A DNA stretch of 9,969 nt. Source: an uncultured Micrococcales bacterium. Lineage in GTDB: Bacteria; Actinomycetota; Actinomycetes; S36-B12; GCA-2699445. Shown in pieces: positions 1-6,952 of the stretch (positions are counted from its first letter, which is position 1; each line of letters begins with the position of its first letter). Under the pieces are notes generated by a model that was not told the DNA's origin, searched no databases, and saw only the letters and a program-made list of their open reading frames with translations. The translations under genes were made by a program, and so were the position numbers. The DNA lies in contig CAIWTL010000147.1 in assembly GCA_903915555.1 (NCBI GenBank), forward strand, positions 1-9,969, read 5' to 3'.

Positions 1-332
1 CGACGGTCCGCCTCGGTCTGGGCGTCCACGAGGATCCCGTCGGCCTCAGCCCGCGCGGCTCGGGTGATCTCGTCCTGCGACACCAGCTGCTGGGCGTACT
101 CGCGCGCATCGACGCGGATCTGGTCTGCCTCCACCTGGGCGTCGGCGATCACCGCGTCCCGCTCGGCCAGCACACCATGTGCCTGCCTGATCTCCTCGGG
201 CAACATGGCCCGGGCCTGGTCCACGAGCTGGGCGGCCTGATCACGGTCGATGATCGCTCCGCCTCCCAGGGCGCGCGGCTTGGCCGACGCGATCACCTCG
301 GAGAGGGCGTCCAGGGTCTCGGTGATGTCCAA
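1..332 (-). CDS. SepIVA/DivIVA-like coiled-coil protein, N-terminal part (cut by window edge)
   Basis: About 110 residues are visible, read leftward from a TTG start, and the 3' end lies outside the window. The protein opens LDITETLDALSEVIASAK, followed by a short Gly-rich turn. It then becomes a long charged helix rich in Ala, Glu, Asp, Gln and Arg with recurring A-x-x-E-A-D spacing (VIADAQVEADQIR, AARAEADGILVDAQ), typical of a parallel coiled coil. This pattern and the position just after coaD match the mycobacterial SepIVA family, a DivIVA-related septation and polar-growth factor, and the proteins often auto-named 'ATP synthase subunit B-like' in other Actinobacteria. No signal peptide or membrane segment is visible. 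No in-frame ATG or GTG lies between the coaD stop and the TTG, and a clear GGAGG sits five bases before the TTG. It is probably co-transcribed with coaD (43-base gap). The family is fairly sure; the exact cellular role is inferred. Confidence 0.8.
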   Translation of the reverse strand, partial: MDITETLDALSEVIASAKPRALGGGAIIDRDQAAQLVDQARAMLPEEIRQAHGVLAERDAVIADAQVEADQIRVDAREYAQQLVSQDEITRAARAEADGILVDAQTEADR

Positions 333-337
333 CGGGT

Positions 338-342
338 CCTCC
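338..342 (-). promoter_or_regulatory. Shine-Dalgarno GGAGG that fixes a TTG start
   Basis: On the minus strand GGAGG is followed by ACCCG and then TTG, a five-base spacing. There is no ATG or GTG in this frame between here and the coaD stop, so this site is the main reason to start the SepIVA-like gene at the rare TTG. Confidence 0.7.
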
Positions 343-375
343 GTGGTCGTTCGGCGTGGCGTGGTCGGTGGTCGC

Positions 376-855
376 TCAGCGTTCCGCCAGGCGGGCGTCC
401 AGTCTCTCCCGAACGAGATCGGGAACCAAGCCGGCGATGTCCCCACCGTAGGTGGCGACTTCCTTGACCAGGCTCGACGACAGATAGCCGTACAGCGGAT
501 TGGTGGACACGAAGAGAGTCTCCACGCCGGAGAGACGGTGGTTCATCTGCGCCATCTGCAACTCGTAGTCGAAGTCCGAGACTGCGCGCAGACCCTTGAC
601 GATGGCCTTGATCTCCTTGTCCCGGCAGTAGTCCACCAGGAGACCGTGGAACGCATCCACCGACACGTTGGGGAAGGGCGCGAGGCACTGCGACAACATG
701 TCCATGCGCTCCTCCACCGTGAAGAGGCTCGCCTTGGTCTTGTTGATGAGGACAGCGACCGTGACATGGTCGAAGAGGGACGCCGCCCGCTCGAAAACGT
801 CGAGATGGCCGTTGGTGACCGGATCGAAGGAGCCGGGGCAGACCGCAGTGGCCAT
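376..855 (-). CDS. coaD: Pantetheine-phosphate adenylyltransferase (PPAT)
   Basis: This cytosolic enzyme transfers AMP from ATP to 4'-phosphopantetheine, giving dephospho-CoA, the penultimate step of coenzyme A synthesis. The protein has 159 residues, a normal family length. Residues 7-18 are PGSFDPVTNGHL, the nucleotidyltransferase loop with the T-x-G-H signature at 14-17. Further family hallmarks are NKTK at 38-41, GLRAVSDFDYELQMAQMN at 88-105, and the ATP-binding YLSSSLVKEVA at 124-134. The ATG lies 18 bases after the rsmD stop. The ribosome site is weak (GAGG overlaps the rsmD stop, about 15 bases away), so translation may depend on coupling to rsmD. The order rsmD then coaD, followed by a SepIVA-like gene, is the usual actinobacterial arrangement. 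Nothing looks damaged. Confidence 0.97.
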   Translation of the reverse strand: MATAVCPGSFDPVTNGHLDVFERAASLFDHVTVAVLINKTKASLFTVEERMDMLSQCLAPFPNVSVDAFHGLLVDYCRDKEIKAIVKGLRAVSDFDYELQMAQMNHRLSGVETLFVSTNPLYGYLSSSLVKEVATYGGDIAGLVPDLVRERLDARLAER

Positions 856-873
856 GGTGCGCTGTTTCCGTCC

Positions 874-1476
874 TCACTCGTCGGTTGGAGAGGACCGGGG
901 ATCGACCCCGGAACCGTCGCAGCGACCGTACCAAACTGTCGTGTCCCCGTACTGCCGACGATCGACTCCGACCAGTCCCGGGTGAGCCGGGCTCCCCCAC
1001 GGCGACTCGGCCCGGCGTCCCGTCTCGACCACCAGTTCGGCCCCCGGGGCGAACCATCCCGTGTCGCAGTACGTGGCCAGGACGCCCGGCAACGACCCCG
1101 CGTCCTGGTACGGGGGGTCGGCGAAGACGACGTCGAACGGCACGTGCGCGTCCCGGGCGGCGCTGAGCACGTCACGTGCGAGGACCCACGCCCGGTCGCC
1201 GGCCCCGAGAGTGTCCAGGTTCCGGCGGATGATGCCGGCGGCGCCCGCGTCCCGCTCCACGAAGACGCTCTCCGACGCGCCGCGGCTGAGCGCCTCCAAG
1301 CCCAGCGCGCCGCTTCCGGCATACAGGTCCAGCACCCGCAGCCCGGTCCAGTCCCCCAACCGCGCCGTCAGCGAGTTGAACACGGCTTCGCGCACCCGCT
1401 CGGAGGTGGGACGCACACCCCGCCGCGGGACCATCAGTCGTCGGCCCCGCCATTCACCGGCGACGATCCGACTCAT
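874..1476 (-). CDS. rsmD: 16S rRNA (guanine966-N2)-methyltransferase
   Basis: This protein uses S-adenosylmethionine to methylate N2 of G966 of 16S rRNA in the small subunit. Its 200 residues begin MSRIVAGEWRGRRL, the usual RsmD opening, followed by RPTSERVREAVFN at 22-34. The SAM-binding motif I is VLDLYAGSGALGLEALSRGA at 48-67, an acidic E74 follows the second strand (VFVERD), and the catalytic DPPY is at 120-123. The C-terminus carries a short Ser/Pro/Asp tail beyond the usual core (about 185 residues). The ATG overlaps the recG stop in an ATGA quartet, so the two are very probably translationally coupled. All key residues are present. Confidence 0.95.
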   Translation of the reverse strand: MSRIVAGEWRGRRLMVPRRGVRPTSERVREAVFNSLTARLGDWTGLRVLDLYAGSGALGLEALSRGASESVFVERDAGAAGIIRRNLDTLGAGDRAWVLARDVLSAARDAHVPFDVVFADPPYQDAGSLPGVLATYCDTGWFAPGAELVVETGRRAESPWGSPAHPGLVGVDRRQYGDTTVWYGRCDGSGVDPRSSPTDE

Positions 1477-3677
1477 GACTTGTCCAGGTACTCGGTGGCC
1501 GCCTGCGCCTCGAGGTCCGCGACGGCCTGCGCCAGCAGCGGATGAGCGACCAGGTCGGGATCGTCGGCGATGATGCGGGCGGCCGTGCGGCGCGCCTCCG
1601 CGATCAGATCCTCATCCTTGACCACCGACAGAAGCCGCAGCGAGCTGCGGCGACCCGACTGCGCCGTGCCCAGGACGTCACCCTCCCGCCGCTGTTCCAG
1701 GTCCAACCGGGAGAGCTCGAAGCCGTCGAGACTGGCCGCCACTCCGACGAGTCTGTCGTGGGCCGGGTCACCGGGCCGCGCCGAGGTGACCAGGAGACAC
1801 AGCGCCGGCCTTCCGTCCCTGCCGACGCGGCCGCGCAACTGGTGCAACTGGGAGACACCGAACCTGTCCGCGTCCATGATCACGATCATTCCCGCGGCGG
1901 GGACGTCCACGCCCACCTCGATGACCGTTGTGCTGACAAGGACGTCCAGCCCGTTCTCCTCGTCGGAGGGCCCGGCGGCGAACCGCCGCATGACGTCCTC
2001 CTTCTCGTCCGGTGACAGACGCCCGTGCATCACCCCGACGCGCACATCCTGCAGGGGGCCGGCCGACAACTCGGCCGTCAAGGACTCCACGGCGTGGGTC
2101 GGTGCGGGACCGTCGCCGACGTCCACGTCGGTGTCGTCGTCGCCGATGCGGGGACAGACGACGAAAACCTGCCGACCTGCGGCGACCTCCTCGGCCACGC
2201 GCTCCCATGCCCGATCGACATGTGTGGGAGTCACCTCGCTGCTGACAACGTGGGACACGATCGCAGGGTCGCCATGCGGGCGCTCCGTCAAGGACAGAAC
2301 GTCCAGGTCCCCGAACACCGTCATCGCGACCGAGCGGGGGATCGGTGTCGCCGTCATGACCAGGAGATGCGGACGCTGGTCGGGGACCCGTTCGAGGAGC
2401 GCCGAGCGCTGCTCGACGCCGAAGCGGTGCTGCTCGTCGACCACGATGAGGCCGAGGTCGTGGTACTGCACCGACTCCTGCAGCAGGGCGTGCGTCCCGA
2501 CGACGATGCCCGCGTCACCCGTGACGATGTCCAGCAGCGCGGTACGACGGGCCGCGGCCGGGGTGGACCCGGTCAGCAGCACGACCCGGGTTCCCACGGC
2601 AGATCCCCCGAGCAGCCCACCCTCGGCCAGATCCCCGAGAAGCCCCACGATGCTGGCGTAGTGCTGCTGGGCGAGGACCTCGGTGGGGGCGAGCAGGACG
2701 GCCTGACCGCCCGTGTCGACGACCTGCAACATCGCCCGTAGTGCCACGAGTGTCTTCCCCGTGCCGACATCGCCCTGGAGGAGCACATGCATCGGGTGCG
2801 TTCCGGCGAGTCGCTCGGCCAGCGAGTCCCCCACCGCCGTCTGGCCTGCGGTCAGGACGAAGGGGCTTCGACTGTCGAACTCCGACAGGACACCATCGGC
2901 TCGTGGGGGACGGGCCACCGCTGAGAGCCGGTCGGCCCGATGGCGGCGCTGAGCGAGGGCCAGTTGGACGACGAGAGCCTCGTCGAAGGCGAGCCTGCGC
3001 CGTGCGGCCCGCGCGGCGGCGTGGTCGACGGGACGATGGATGTCCCTGATCGCCTTGTCCAACGGGACGAGTCCCTCCGCATCGAGCACGTCGCCCGGCA
3101 GGGGGTCGGCCACCGGTGCGAGACGGGCGAGGGTCATGCCCACTGCCCGGTCGATGACAGGGCTCGGCAGTCCCCTGGTCGCGGGATACACCGCGATCAT
3201 TCGGCCGAGGAAGTCGGTCGCTGCGGCGTCGAACCCGTCGCCGGTCCCGTCGGGCAGCAGTTCGAAGTCCGGTTGGACGAGCTGGAGTTTGCCGCGGTAC
3301 TCCCCCACCTCACCGCTGAACAACCCCAACCTGCCCGGTGGCAACTGGCGCTGCAGCCCCTTACGGCCGAAGAACGTCAGCATCAGTTGTCCGGAACCGT
3401 CGGTGACGACCAACTCGGTCCGATCCATCATCCGGCCGTTCGAACGATTGCGGAACGACGAATTCCTGACGCTCTTGACCCGCGCCATCACCGTGACGTA
3501 CTCCCCCGGCACCAGAGTCTGCAGGTCCGTGAGCTCACCGCGGGAGAAGTACCGGCGCGGGTAGTGCTCGAGGAGTTCTCCCACGGTCTGGATGTCCAGG
3601 GTCGCCAGCGCCTTGGCGGTACGGCCGCCGACCACATCCCGCAGGAGGTGATCGGGCCTCAGGTCAACCGATGACAT
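1473..3677 (-). CDS. recG: ATP-dependent DNA helicase RecG
   Basis: RecG is a superfamily 2 helicase that remodels stalled replication forks and branch-migrates Holliday junctions. The protein is 734 residues, a normal length. Residues 1 to about 145 form the wedge region with an OB fold. Helicase motifs follow in order: LTAGQ at 275-279, Walker A GDVGTGKT at 302-309, PTEVLAQQH at 331-339, GTHALLQ at 394-400, the DEQH box within DEQHRFG at 414-420, TATPIPR at 442-448, STTVIEVGVDVP at 582-593, and QLHQLRGRVGR at 610-620. The C-terminal TRG region (GDVLGTAQSG, 666-675) couples ATP use to DNA movement. The ATG is preceded only by a weak purine stretch (CTGGG). The gene lies 48 bases after the DAK2 gene and overlaps rsmD by four bases. 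An acidic insert at about 512-524 (DDDTDVDVGDG) lies between helicase lobes and is probably a surface loop. Confidence 0.97.
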   Translation of the reverse strand: MSSVDLRPDHLLRDVVGGRTAKALATLDIQTVGELLEHYPRRYFSRGELTDLQTLVPGEYVTVMARVKSVRNSSFRNRSNGRMMDRTELVVTDGSGQLMLTFFGRKGLQRQLPPGRLGLFSGEVGEYRGKLQLVQPDFELLPDGTGDGFDAAATDFLGRMIAVYPATRGLPSPVIDRAVGMTLARLAPVADPLPGDVLDAEGLVPLDKAIRDIHRPVDHAAARAARRRLAFDEALVVQLALAQRRHRADRLSAVARPPRADGVLSEFDSRSPFVLTAGQTAVGDSLAERLAGTHPMHVLLQGDVGTGKTLVALRAMLQVVDTGGQAVLLAPTEVLAQQHYASIVGLLGDLAEGGLLGGSAVGTRVVLLTGSTPAAARRTALLDIVTGDAGIVVGTHALLQESVQYHDLGLIVVDEQHRFGVEQRSALLERVPDQRPHLLVMTATPIPRSVAMTVFGDLDVLSLTERPHGDPAIVSHVVSSEVTPTHVDRAWERVAEEVAAGRQVFVVCPRIGDDDTDVDVGDGPAPTHAVESLTAELSAGPLQDVRVGVMHGRLSPDEKEDVMRRFAAGPSDEENGLDVLVSTTVIEVGVDVPAAGMIVIMDADRFGVSQLHQLRGRVGRDGRPALCLLVTSARPGDPAHDRLVGVAASLDGFELSRLDLEQRREGDVLGTAQSGRRSSLRLLSVVKDEDLIAEARRTAARIIADDPDLVAHPLLAQAVADLEAQAATEYLDKS

Positions 3678-3725
3678 GGACCCAGCGTCGCATCTGTGTA
3701 CGGAGGCGCCGCTCCGGCACTCCGG

Positions 3726-5363
3726 TCACTCCACGCCGAAGATCACCGGCCAGAGCGGTTGTCCCCCGTCGTACGCGACCGTCTCGACACCCGGATGGAC
3801 TGCTCTGACGTGCTCTGCGATGACCTCCATGAGGTCCGGGGTCGAATCGACGCCCTGGACCACGGTGGCCAACTCGGCCCCGGCGCTGAGCATCACATCG
3901 AGGGTCTCGCAGGCGACAGTGCCCATGTCGGACCCGATGCGCAGGATGTCGCCGTCCACCATGCCCAACACGTCACCGGGCAGACACCGCCCCGCTGTCG
4001 TGACCGCTTCCCGGGAGGAGACGGTGACGGCCCCGTAACGCGTCGCTCCGGACGCACGTGACATCGCAACGACGTCGTCGTCGAAGGGCACCTCGGGGTC
4101 GTGGACGGCGATCGCCGCCAGCGACTGCGTGATCGAACGGGTGGGAACCACTGCGACGCGCAGTCCCTGGTCCCGCGCCGAGACCGCTGCCGCCTCCGCG
4201 GCGGCGCGCGTCTCCTTGTCACTGGGCAACACCACGACCTCGCCGGCCCCCGTTGCGGAGACCGCAGCGAGGATCTCCCCGGTCGCGGGAGCCAGTCTGG
4301 GCTGCGCCACCACCGGCACGACCCCGGAATCCTCCAAGAGGGCGACGATGCCCGGTCCATGGGCCACCGCCACCACCCCACGTCCCCGCGGCGCCGCGTG
4401 GCGGGCCTCGGCCGTGAGCAAGAAGGTGATCCTGATGCGATAGGGGCGCCCGACCTCGAGTGCAGCCTCGACGGCTGCTCCGGCGTCGTCGACGTGGACG
4501 TGGACGTTCCACAGGCGATCGCCACCCACCACCACCAGGGAGTCCCCTAACGCCTGGAGGCGCCCCTTGAGCGCGGGTACGCGCTCGTCGTCGATCTCGA
4601 GCAGGTACATGACCTCGTACTGCGGGCCGGAGTAGTCGGTCTCGGCCTCGGCGACGGACGTCCGGGGCAGGTTCTCGACCGGGGGTGGCGGCCGGCGCTG
4701 CCCGGTGACCACCTCGGCGAGCGCGGACAGGATGACGACGAAGCCCCGACCACCCGAGTCCACCACCCCCGCGTCCCGAAGGGCGGGCAACTGCTCCTGC
4801 GTGGCAGCGAGTGCCTCGTCGGCGGCATCTGCCGCGGCGACCACCACGTCCGCGAGCGAGTCGGTACCGGCGCGCTGCGCGGCCTCGGCGGCCTTGCGCA
4901 CGACGGTGAGGATGGTGCCCTCTTTCGGAGAGCCCACCGAGGCGTATGCCAGATCGGCCGCTCGCTGCAGTCCCGCGGCGATCACCTCAGCTGCGGGACG
5001 CGCCCCGCCGTCGTCGACCGGGGCCACGGACACCATGCCGCGGAGGATCTGACTGAGGATCACCCCCGAGTTGCCGCGGGCTCCGAGGAGCGCGCCGGTC
5101 ACGAGGGCGCGCGAGAGGCCTTGCATGGCCGCTTCCCCACCCCCCTCGGCGACCCCCGGGGCGGCCTCGAGCATCGCGCGCTCGGCAGCCTCGAGGGTGA
5201 GGTACATGTTGGTCCCGGTGTCGCCATCCGGCACGGGGAAGACGTTGAGAGCATCGATCTCCTCGCGGGCGTCGCCCAGCGCCGCCACGGCCGTGCGGAC
5301 CCACGTGTTCAGCAGATCGGCATCGACCACGTCGTGGGGCCCGCGACCCTCCTGCTCGGACAT
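3726..5363 (-). CDS. DAK2-domain protein, FakA/YloV-like (probable fatty acid kinase subunit)
   Basis: FakA proteins phosphorylate fatty acids bound to a separate FakB/DegV carrier; this is the closest characterised family, but actinobacterial members are little studied. From the ATG the protein is 545 residues. The DhaL-type kinase domain (about 15-220) has the nucleotide/metal motif FPVPDGDTGTNM at 42-53, GARGNSGVILSQILRG at 95-108, EGTILTVVRKAAEAA at 148-162, and VDSGGRGFV at 201-209. The middle domain starts at YEVMYLLEI (249-257) and includes WNVHVHVDD. The C-terminus ends YDGGQPLWPVIFGVE, as in FakA. A TTG nine bases upstream (5372) is an alternative start. I prefer the ATG because a TACGTT -10 element lies exactly seven bases before it, as in leaderless transcripts. 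No FakB or Asp23 gene is in the window. The rpmB / DAK2 / recG neighbourhood is also seen in Bacillus. Confidence 0.88.
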   Translation of the reverse strand: MSEQEGRGPHDVVDADLLNTWVRTAVAALGDAREEIDALNVFPVPDGDTGTNMYLTLEAAERAMLEAAPGVAEGGGEAAMQGLSRALVTGALLGARGNSGVILSQILRGMVSVAPVDDGGARPAAEVIAAGLQRAADLAYASVGSPKEGTILTVVRKAAEAAQRAGTDSLADVVVAAADAADEALAATQEQLPALRDAGVVDSGGRGFVVILSALAEVVTGQRRPPPPVENLPRTSVAEAETDYSGPQYEVMYLLEIDDERVPALKGRLQALGDSLVVVGGDRLWNVHVHVDDAGAAVEAALEVGRPYRIRITFLLTAEARHAAPRGRGVVAVAHGPGIVALLEDSGVVPVVAQPRLAPATGEILAAVSATGAGEVVVLPSDKETRAAAEAAAVSARDQGLRVAVVPTRSITQSLAAIAVHDPEVPFDDDVVAMSRASGATRYGAVTVSSREAVTTAGRCLPGDVLGMVDGDILRIGSDMGTVACETLDVMLSAGAELATVVQGVDSTPDLMEVIAEHVRAVHPGVETVAYDGGQPLWPVIFGVE

Positions 5364-5370
5364 GGCCCCC

Positions 5371-5376
5371 AACGTA
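5371..5376 (-). promoter_or_regulatory. Probable -10 element of a leaderless DAK2-recG-rsmD-coaD promoter
   Basis: TACGTT fits the actinobacterial TAnnnT consensus. It is followed by seven bases and then the A of the DAK2 ATG at 5363, so transcription would begin at the start codon itself. No useful Shine-Dalgarno lies at the right distance from either candidate start. A convincing -35 is not visible. This would be the head promoter of the left-hand operon. Confidence 0.5.
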
Positions 5377-5418
5377 CTGCGCGGAGGCAGGGGATTTCGC
5401 GGTCTGCGTGCCCTCGGC

Positions 5419-5424
5419 TACAGT
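5419..5424 (+). promoter_or_regulatory. Probable -10 element of rpmB
   Basis: TACAGT fits TAnnnT. It is the only such match on this strand between the DAK2 start and rpmB, because the stretch 5425-5689 contains a single TA dinucleotide (5467). The -35 region is poor. If used, transcription would start near 5431 and give a leader of about 260 nt that contains the whole repeat array. Confidence 0.4.
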
Positions 5425-5470
5425 TGGGGGGTTGCGCTTGCGCGCGACAGGGATGTCCAGGCCCGGTACC

Positions 5471-5618
5471 AGCCGACGGCACCAGGTCGACGGCAAAGCC
5501 GACGGCACCAGGTCGACGGCAGAGCCGGCGGCAGGTCGACGGCAGAGCTGGCGGCACCACCCGACGACCCAGATCGCCGGCCCAGGTCAGCAGCCCAGGT
5601 CGACGGCAGAGCCGAGGT
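5471..5618 (+). repeat. Degenerate tandem repeat array with repeated hairpins in the rpmB leader
   Basis: The 326-base gene-free stretch between DAK2 and rpmB (5364-5689) is dominated by this array. The 12-mer AGGTCGACGGCA occurs perfectly four times (5484, 5510, 5533, 5597), with decayed relatives at about 5571 and 5584. The first two full units (5471-5495 and 5497-5521) are identical over 25 bases with a 26-base period. Each of the first three cores can fold into a hairpin of the form GTCG-A-CGGC, loop AAA or AGA, then GCCG-N-CGGC: 5486-5506, 5512-5532 and 5535-5555. A shorter fourth hairpin lies at 5604-5614. The stem has a purine mismatch in the middle, and in the third copy one pair becomes G-T, which keeps pairing. 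No reading frame here looks like protein. The function is unknown. Confidence 0.8.
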
Positions 5619-5675
5619 GGAACCCGGAAGGCCACGTGGCCGGACACCCCGACAGGACGAGTCACCCGAGTCGAT

Positions 5676-5682
5676 GAAGAGG
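5676..5682 (+). promoter_or_regulatory. Ribosome binding site of rpmB
   Basis: GAAGAGG lies seven bases before the rpmB ATG, good spacing and a good partial match to AAGGAGG. It lies about 60 bases after the end of the repeat array. Confidence 0.7.
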
Positions 5683-5689
5683 TCAGGTC

Positions 5690-5878
5690 ATGGCAGCGAA
5701 GTGTGATGTGTGCGGCAAGGGCCCCGGGTTCGGCCACAACATCTCCCACTCGCACCGCCGGACGAAGCGGCGCTGGAATCCCAACGTCCAGACGGTCCGC
5801 ACCGTCGAGAACGGCACCCCCAAGAAGGTCACGGTCTGCACCTCGTGCCTGAAGGCGGGCAAGGTCACCCGGGCCTGA
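5690..5878 (+). CDS. rpmB: 50S ribosomal protein bL28, zinc-ribbon form
   Basis: bL28 is a small basic protein of the large ribosomal subunit. The 62 residues begin MAAKCDVCGKGPGFGHNISHSHRRTKRRWNPN, the standard L28 opening. Two cysteine pairs, C5/C8 (CDVC) and C50/C53 (CTSC), form a zinc ribbon, so this is the zinc-dependent (C+) form. Actinobacteria often also carry a cysteine-free paralogue induced by zinc shortage, and none is in this window. The gene stands alone on the plus strand, divergent from the DAK2-recG train and convergent with thiL (42 bases between the stops). The long repetitive leader upstream could bear on its expression. I see no U-tailed terminator after it. Confidence 0.97.
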   Translation: MAAKCDVCGKGPGFGHNISHSHRRTKRRWNPNVQTVRTVENGTPKKVTVCTSCLKAGKVTRA

Positions 5879-5920
5879 CGGTCCCCCAGGCACCCGACCC
5901 CCGGCACCCGGCGGCGACTG

Positions 5921-6868
5921 TCACCGGAAATGCTCGTGGCCGCCGCCCTGTCCGCTCCACAGCCGGCCATCGACCGCCACGCCCGCACCACTCGAGGCCG
6001 CTTGGCCGACCCGACCGATCACGGTGAACATCCCGGGCAGCTGTGAGCCGGCCGGGAAGGTCGCCACGAGGGAGTGGTCGTCTCCCCCCGCGAGCACCCA
6101 CGTCAGAGGATCGACGTTGAAGGCCGACGAGGTCTCTGTCAACTGGTCGGCGACGGGGATCGCCGAACTGTCCAGATCGACCAGCACGCCCGAGGCGCGG
6201 GCCAGATGGTGGACGTCGGCGAGCAACCCGTCACTGACGTCGATCATGGCGGTCGCACCGGCTGCGGCCGCGGACGGCCCACTGTCGTAGGGGGGTCGTG
6301 GCCGCTGGTAGGCCTGCACGAGGGCGCGCGGTGAACGGAAGCCCCGCGAGAGGACCGTGAGCCCGGCGGCCGCCCACCCCTGCCTCCCGGCCATGGCCAC
6401 CACGTCCCCCGGCCGTGCGCCGGAGCGCGTGACCGCCCGGCCCGTGGTCCCCAGCGCGGTGACCGACACGACGGTGTTGTCCGACCGCGTCACGTCTCCC
6501 CCGACGACCGCGGCTCCGAGTTCCTCCGCCTCATCCCGGATACCCGTCATCAGGTCGACCACCCACGAGACCTCTGTCTCCGCCGGAAGCGACAGGGCGA
6601 CGAGGAGCGCCACACAGCGGCCCCCCATGGCTGCGATGTCCGCCATCGCCGCTCCTGCCGCCCGATGCCCCACATCCTCGGCCGACGCCCACTCGTGTTT
6701 GAAGTGGCGTCCCGCGACCATGGTGTCGACACCGGCGACGACCGGCCCGGCGATGTCGATGACGGCGGAATCGTCGCCGAATCCCACCGGCGCGCCCGAT
6801 GGCGGCAGGACATCCCCGATGTGCCTGATCAGACCGAATTCCCCGATGTCTGCAATGGTCTCGGACAC
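5921..6868 (-). CDS. thiL: Thiamine-monophosphate kinase
   Basis: ThiL phosphorylates thiamine monophosphate with ATP to give thiamine diphosphate, the active cofactor. It belongs to the PurM/AIR synthetase-like fold. Counting from the GTG at 6868 the protein is 315 residues. Family motifs are GDDSAVID at 31-38, the metal-binding GVDTMV at 46-51, AEDVGHRAAGAAMADIAAMG at 63-82, VGGDVTRS at 122-129, DVSDGLLADV at 210-219, GGDDH at 261-265, and the C-terminal HEHF. A GTG six bases further upstream (6874) is also in frame. I prefer 6868 because the purine stretch AAGGGAG sits five bases before it but directly against the upstream GTG. It follows ddl with about 84 bases between and may have its own promoter. 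It runs convergently toward rpmB. Confidence 0.95.
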   Translation of the reverse strand: MSETIADIGEFGLIRHIGDVLPPSGAPVGFGDDSAVIDIAGPVVAGVDTMVAGRHFKHEWASAEDVGHRAAGAAMADIAAMGGRCVALLVALSLPAETEVSWVVDLMTGIRDEAEELGAAVVGGDVTRSDNTVVSVTALGTTGRAVTRSGARPGDVVAMAGRQGWAAAGLTVLSRGFRSPRALVQAYQRPRPPYDSGPSAAAAGATAMIDVSDGLLADVHHLARASGVLVDLDSSAIPVADQLTETSSAFNVDPLTWVLAGGDDHSLVATFPAGSQLPGMFTVIGRVGQAASSGAGVAVDGRLWSGQGGGHEHFR

Positions 6869-6894
6869 AGCCACTCCCTTACCGCCGATGCTCC

Positions 6895-6926
6895 ACGGTA
6901 GTGGAACGCCGCTGGAGTCATGTCAG
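6895..6926 (-). promoter_or_regulatory. Possible thiL promoter with an overlapping inverted repeat
   Basis: On the minus strand CTGACA (6921-6926) resembles a -35 and TACCGT (6895-6900) fits TAnnnT, but the 20-base spacer is long. The -10 is embedded in a perfect five-base inverted repeat, TCCAC-TACC-GTGGA (6892-6905), which could be an operator or chance. A start near 6888 would give a leader of about 20 bases holding the AAGGGAG ribosome site. Confidence 0.3.
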
Positions 6927-6952
6927 GGGTGCATGCCGGGAGGGCGGCGTGG

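Noticed and set aside
250..1545. A 431-codon plus-strand open frame over the SepIVA-like gene, coaD and rsmD
   Set aside because: It is antisense to well-supported genes, has Arg/Pro/Gly-rich composition and no domain.
1570..2661. A 363-codon plus-strand frame opposite recG
   Set aside because: It is a Ser/Arg/Thr-rich shadow of the helicase domain with no family features.
3701..3716. Hairpin CGGAG/CTCCG between DAK2 and recG as a terminator or attenuator
   Set aside because: The stem is only five bases with no T-tract, and the tight gene order argues for read-through.
5471..5618. CRISPR array
   Set aside because: The units are almost back to back with no unique spacers of even length, and no cas gene is present.
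5871..5895. Hairpin terminator after rpmB
   Set aside because: A five-base stem (GCCTG/CAGGC) overlaps the stop codon, but there is a bulge and no T-tract follows.
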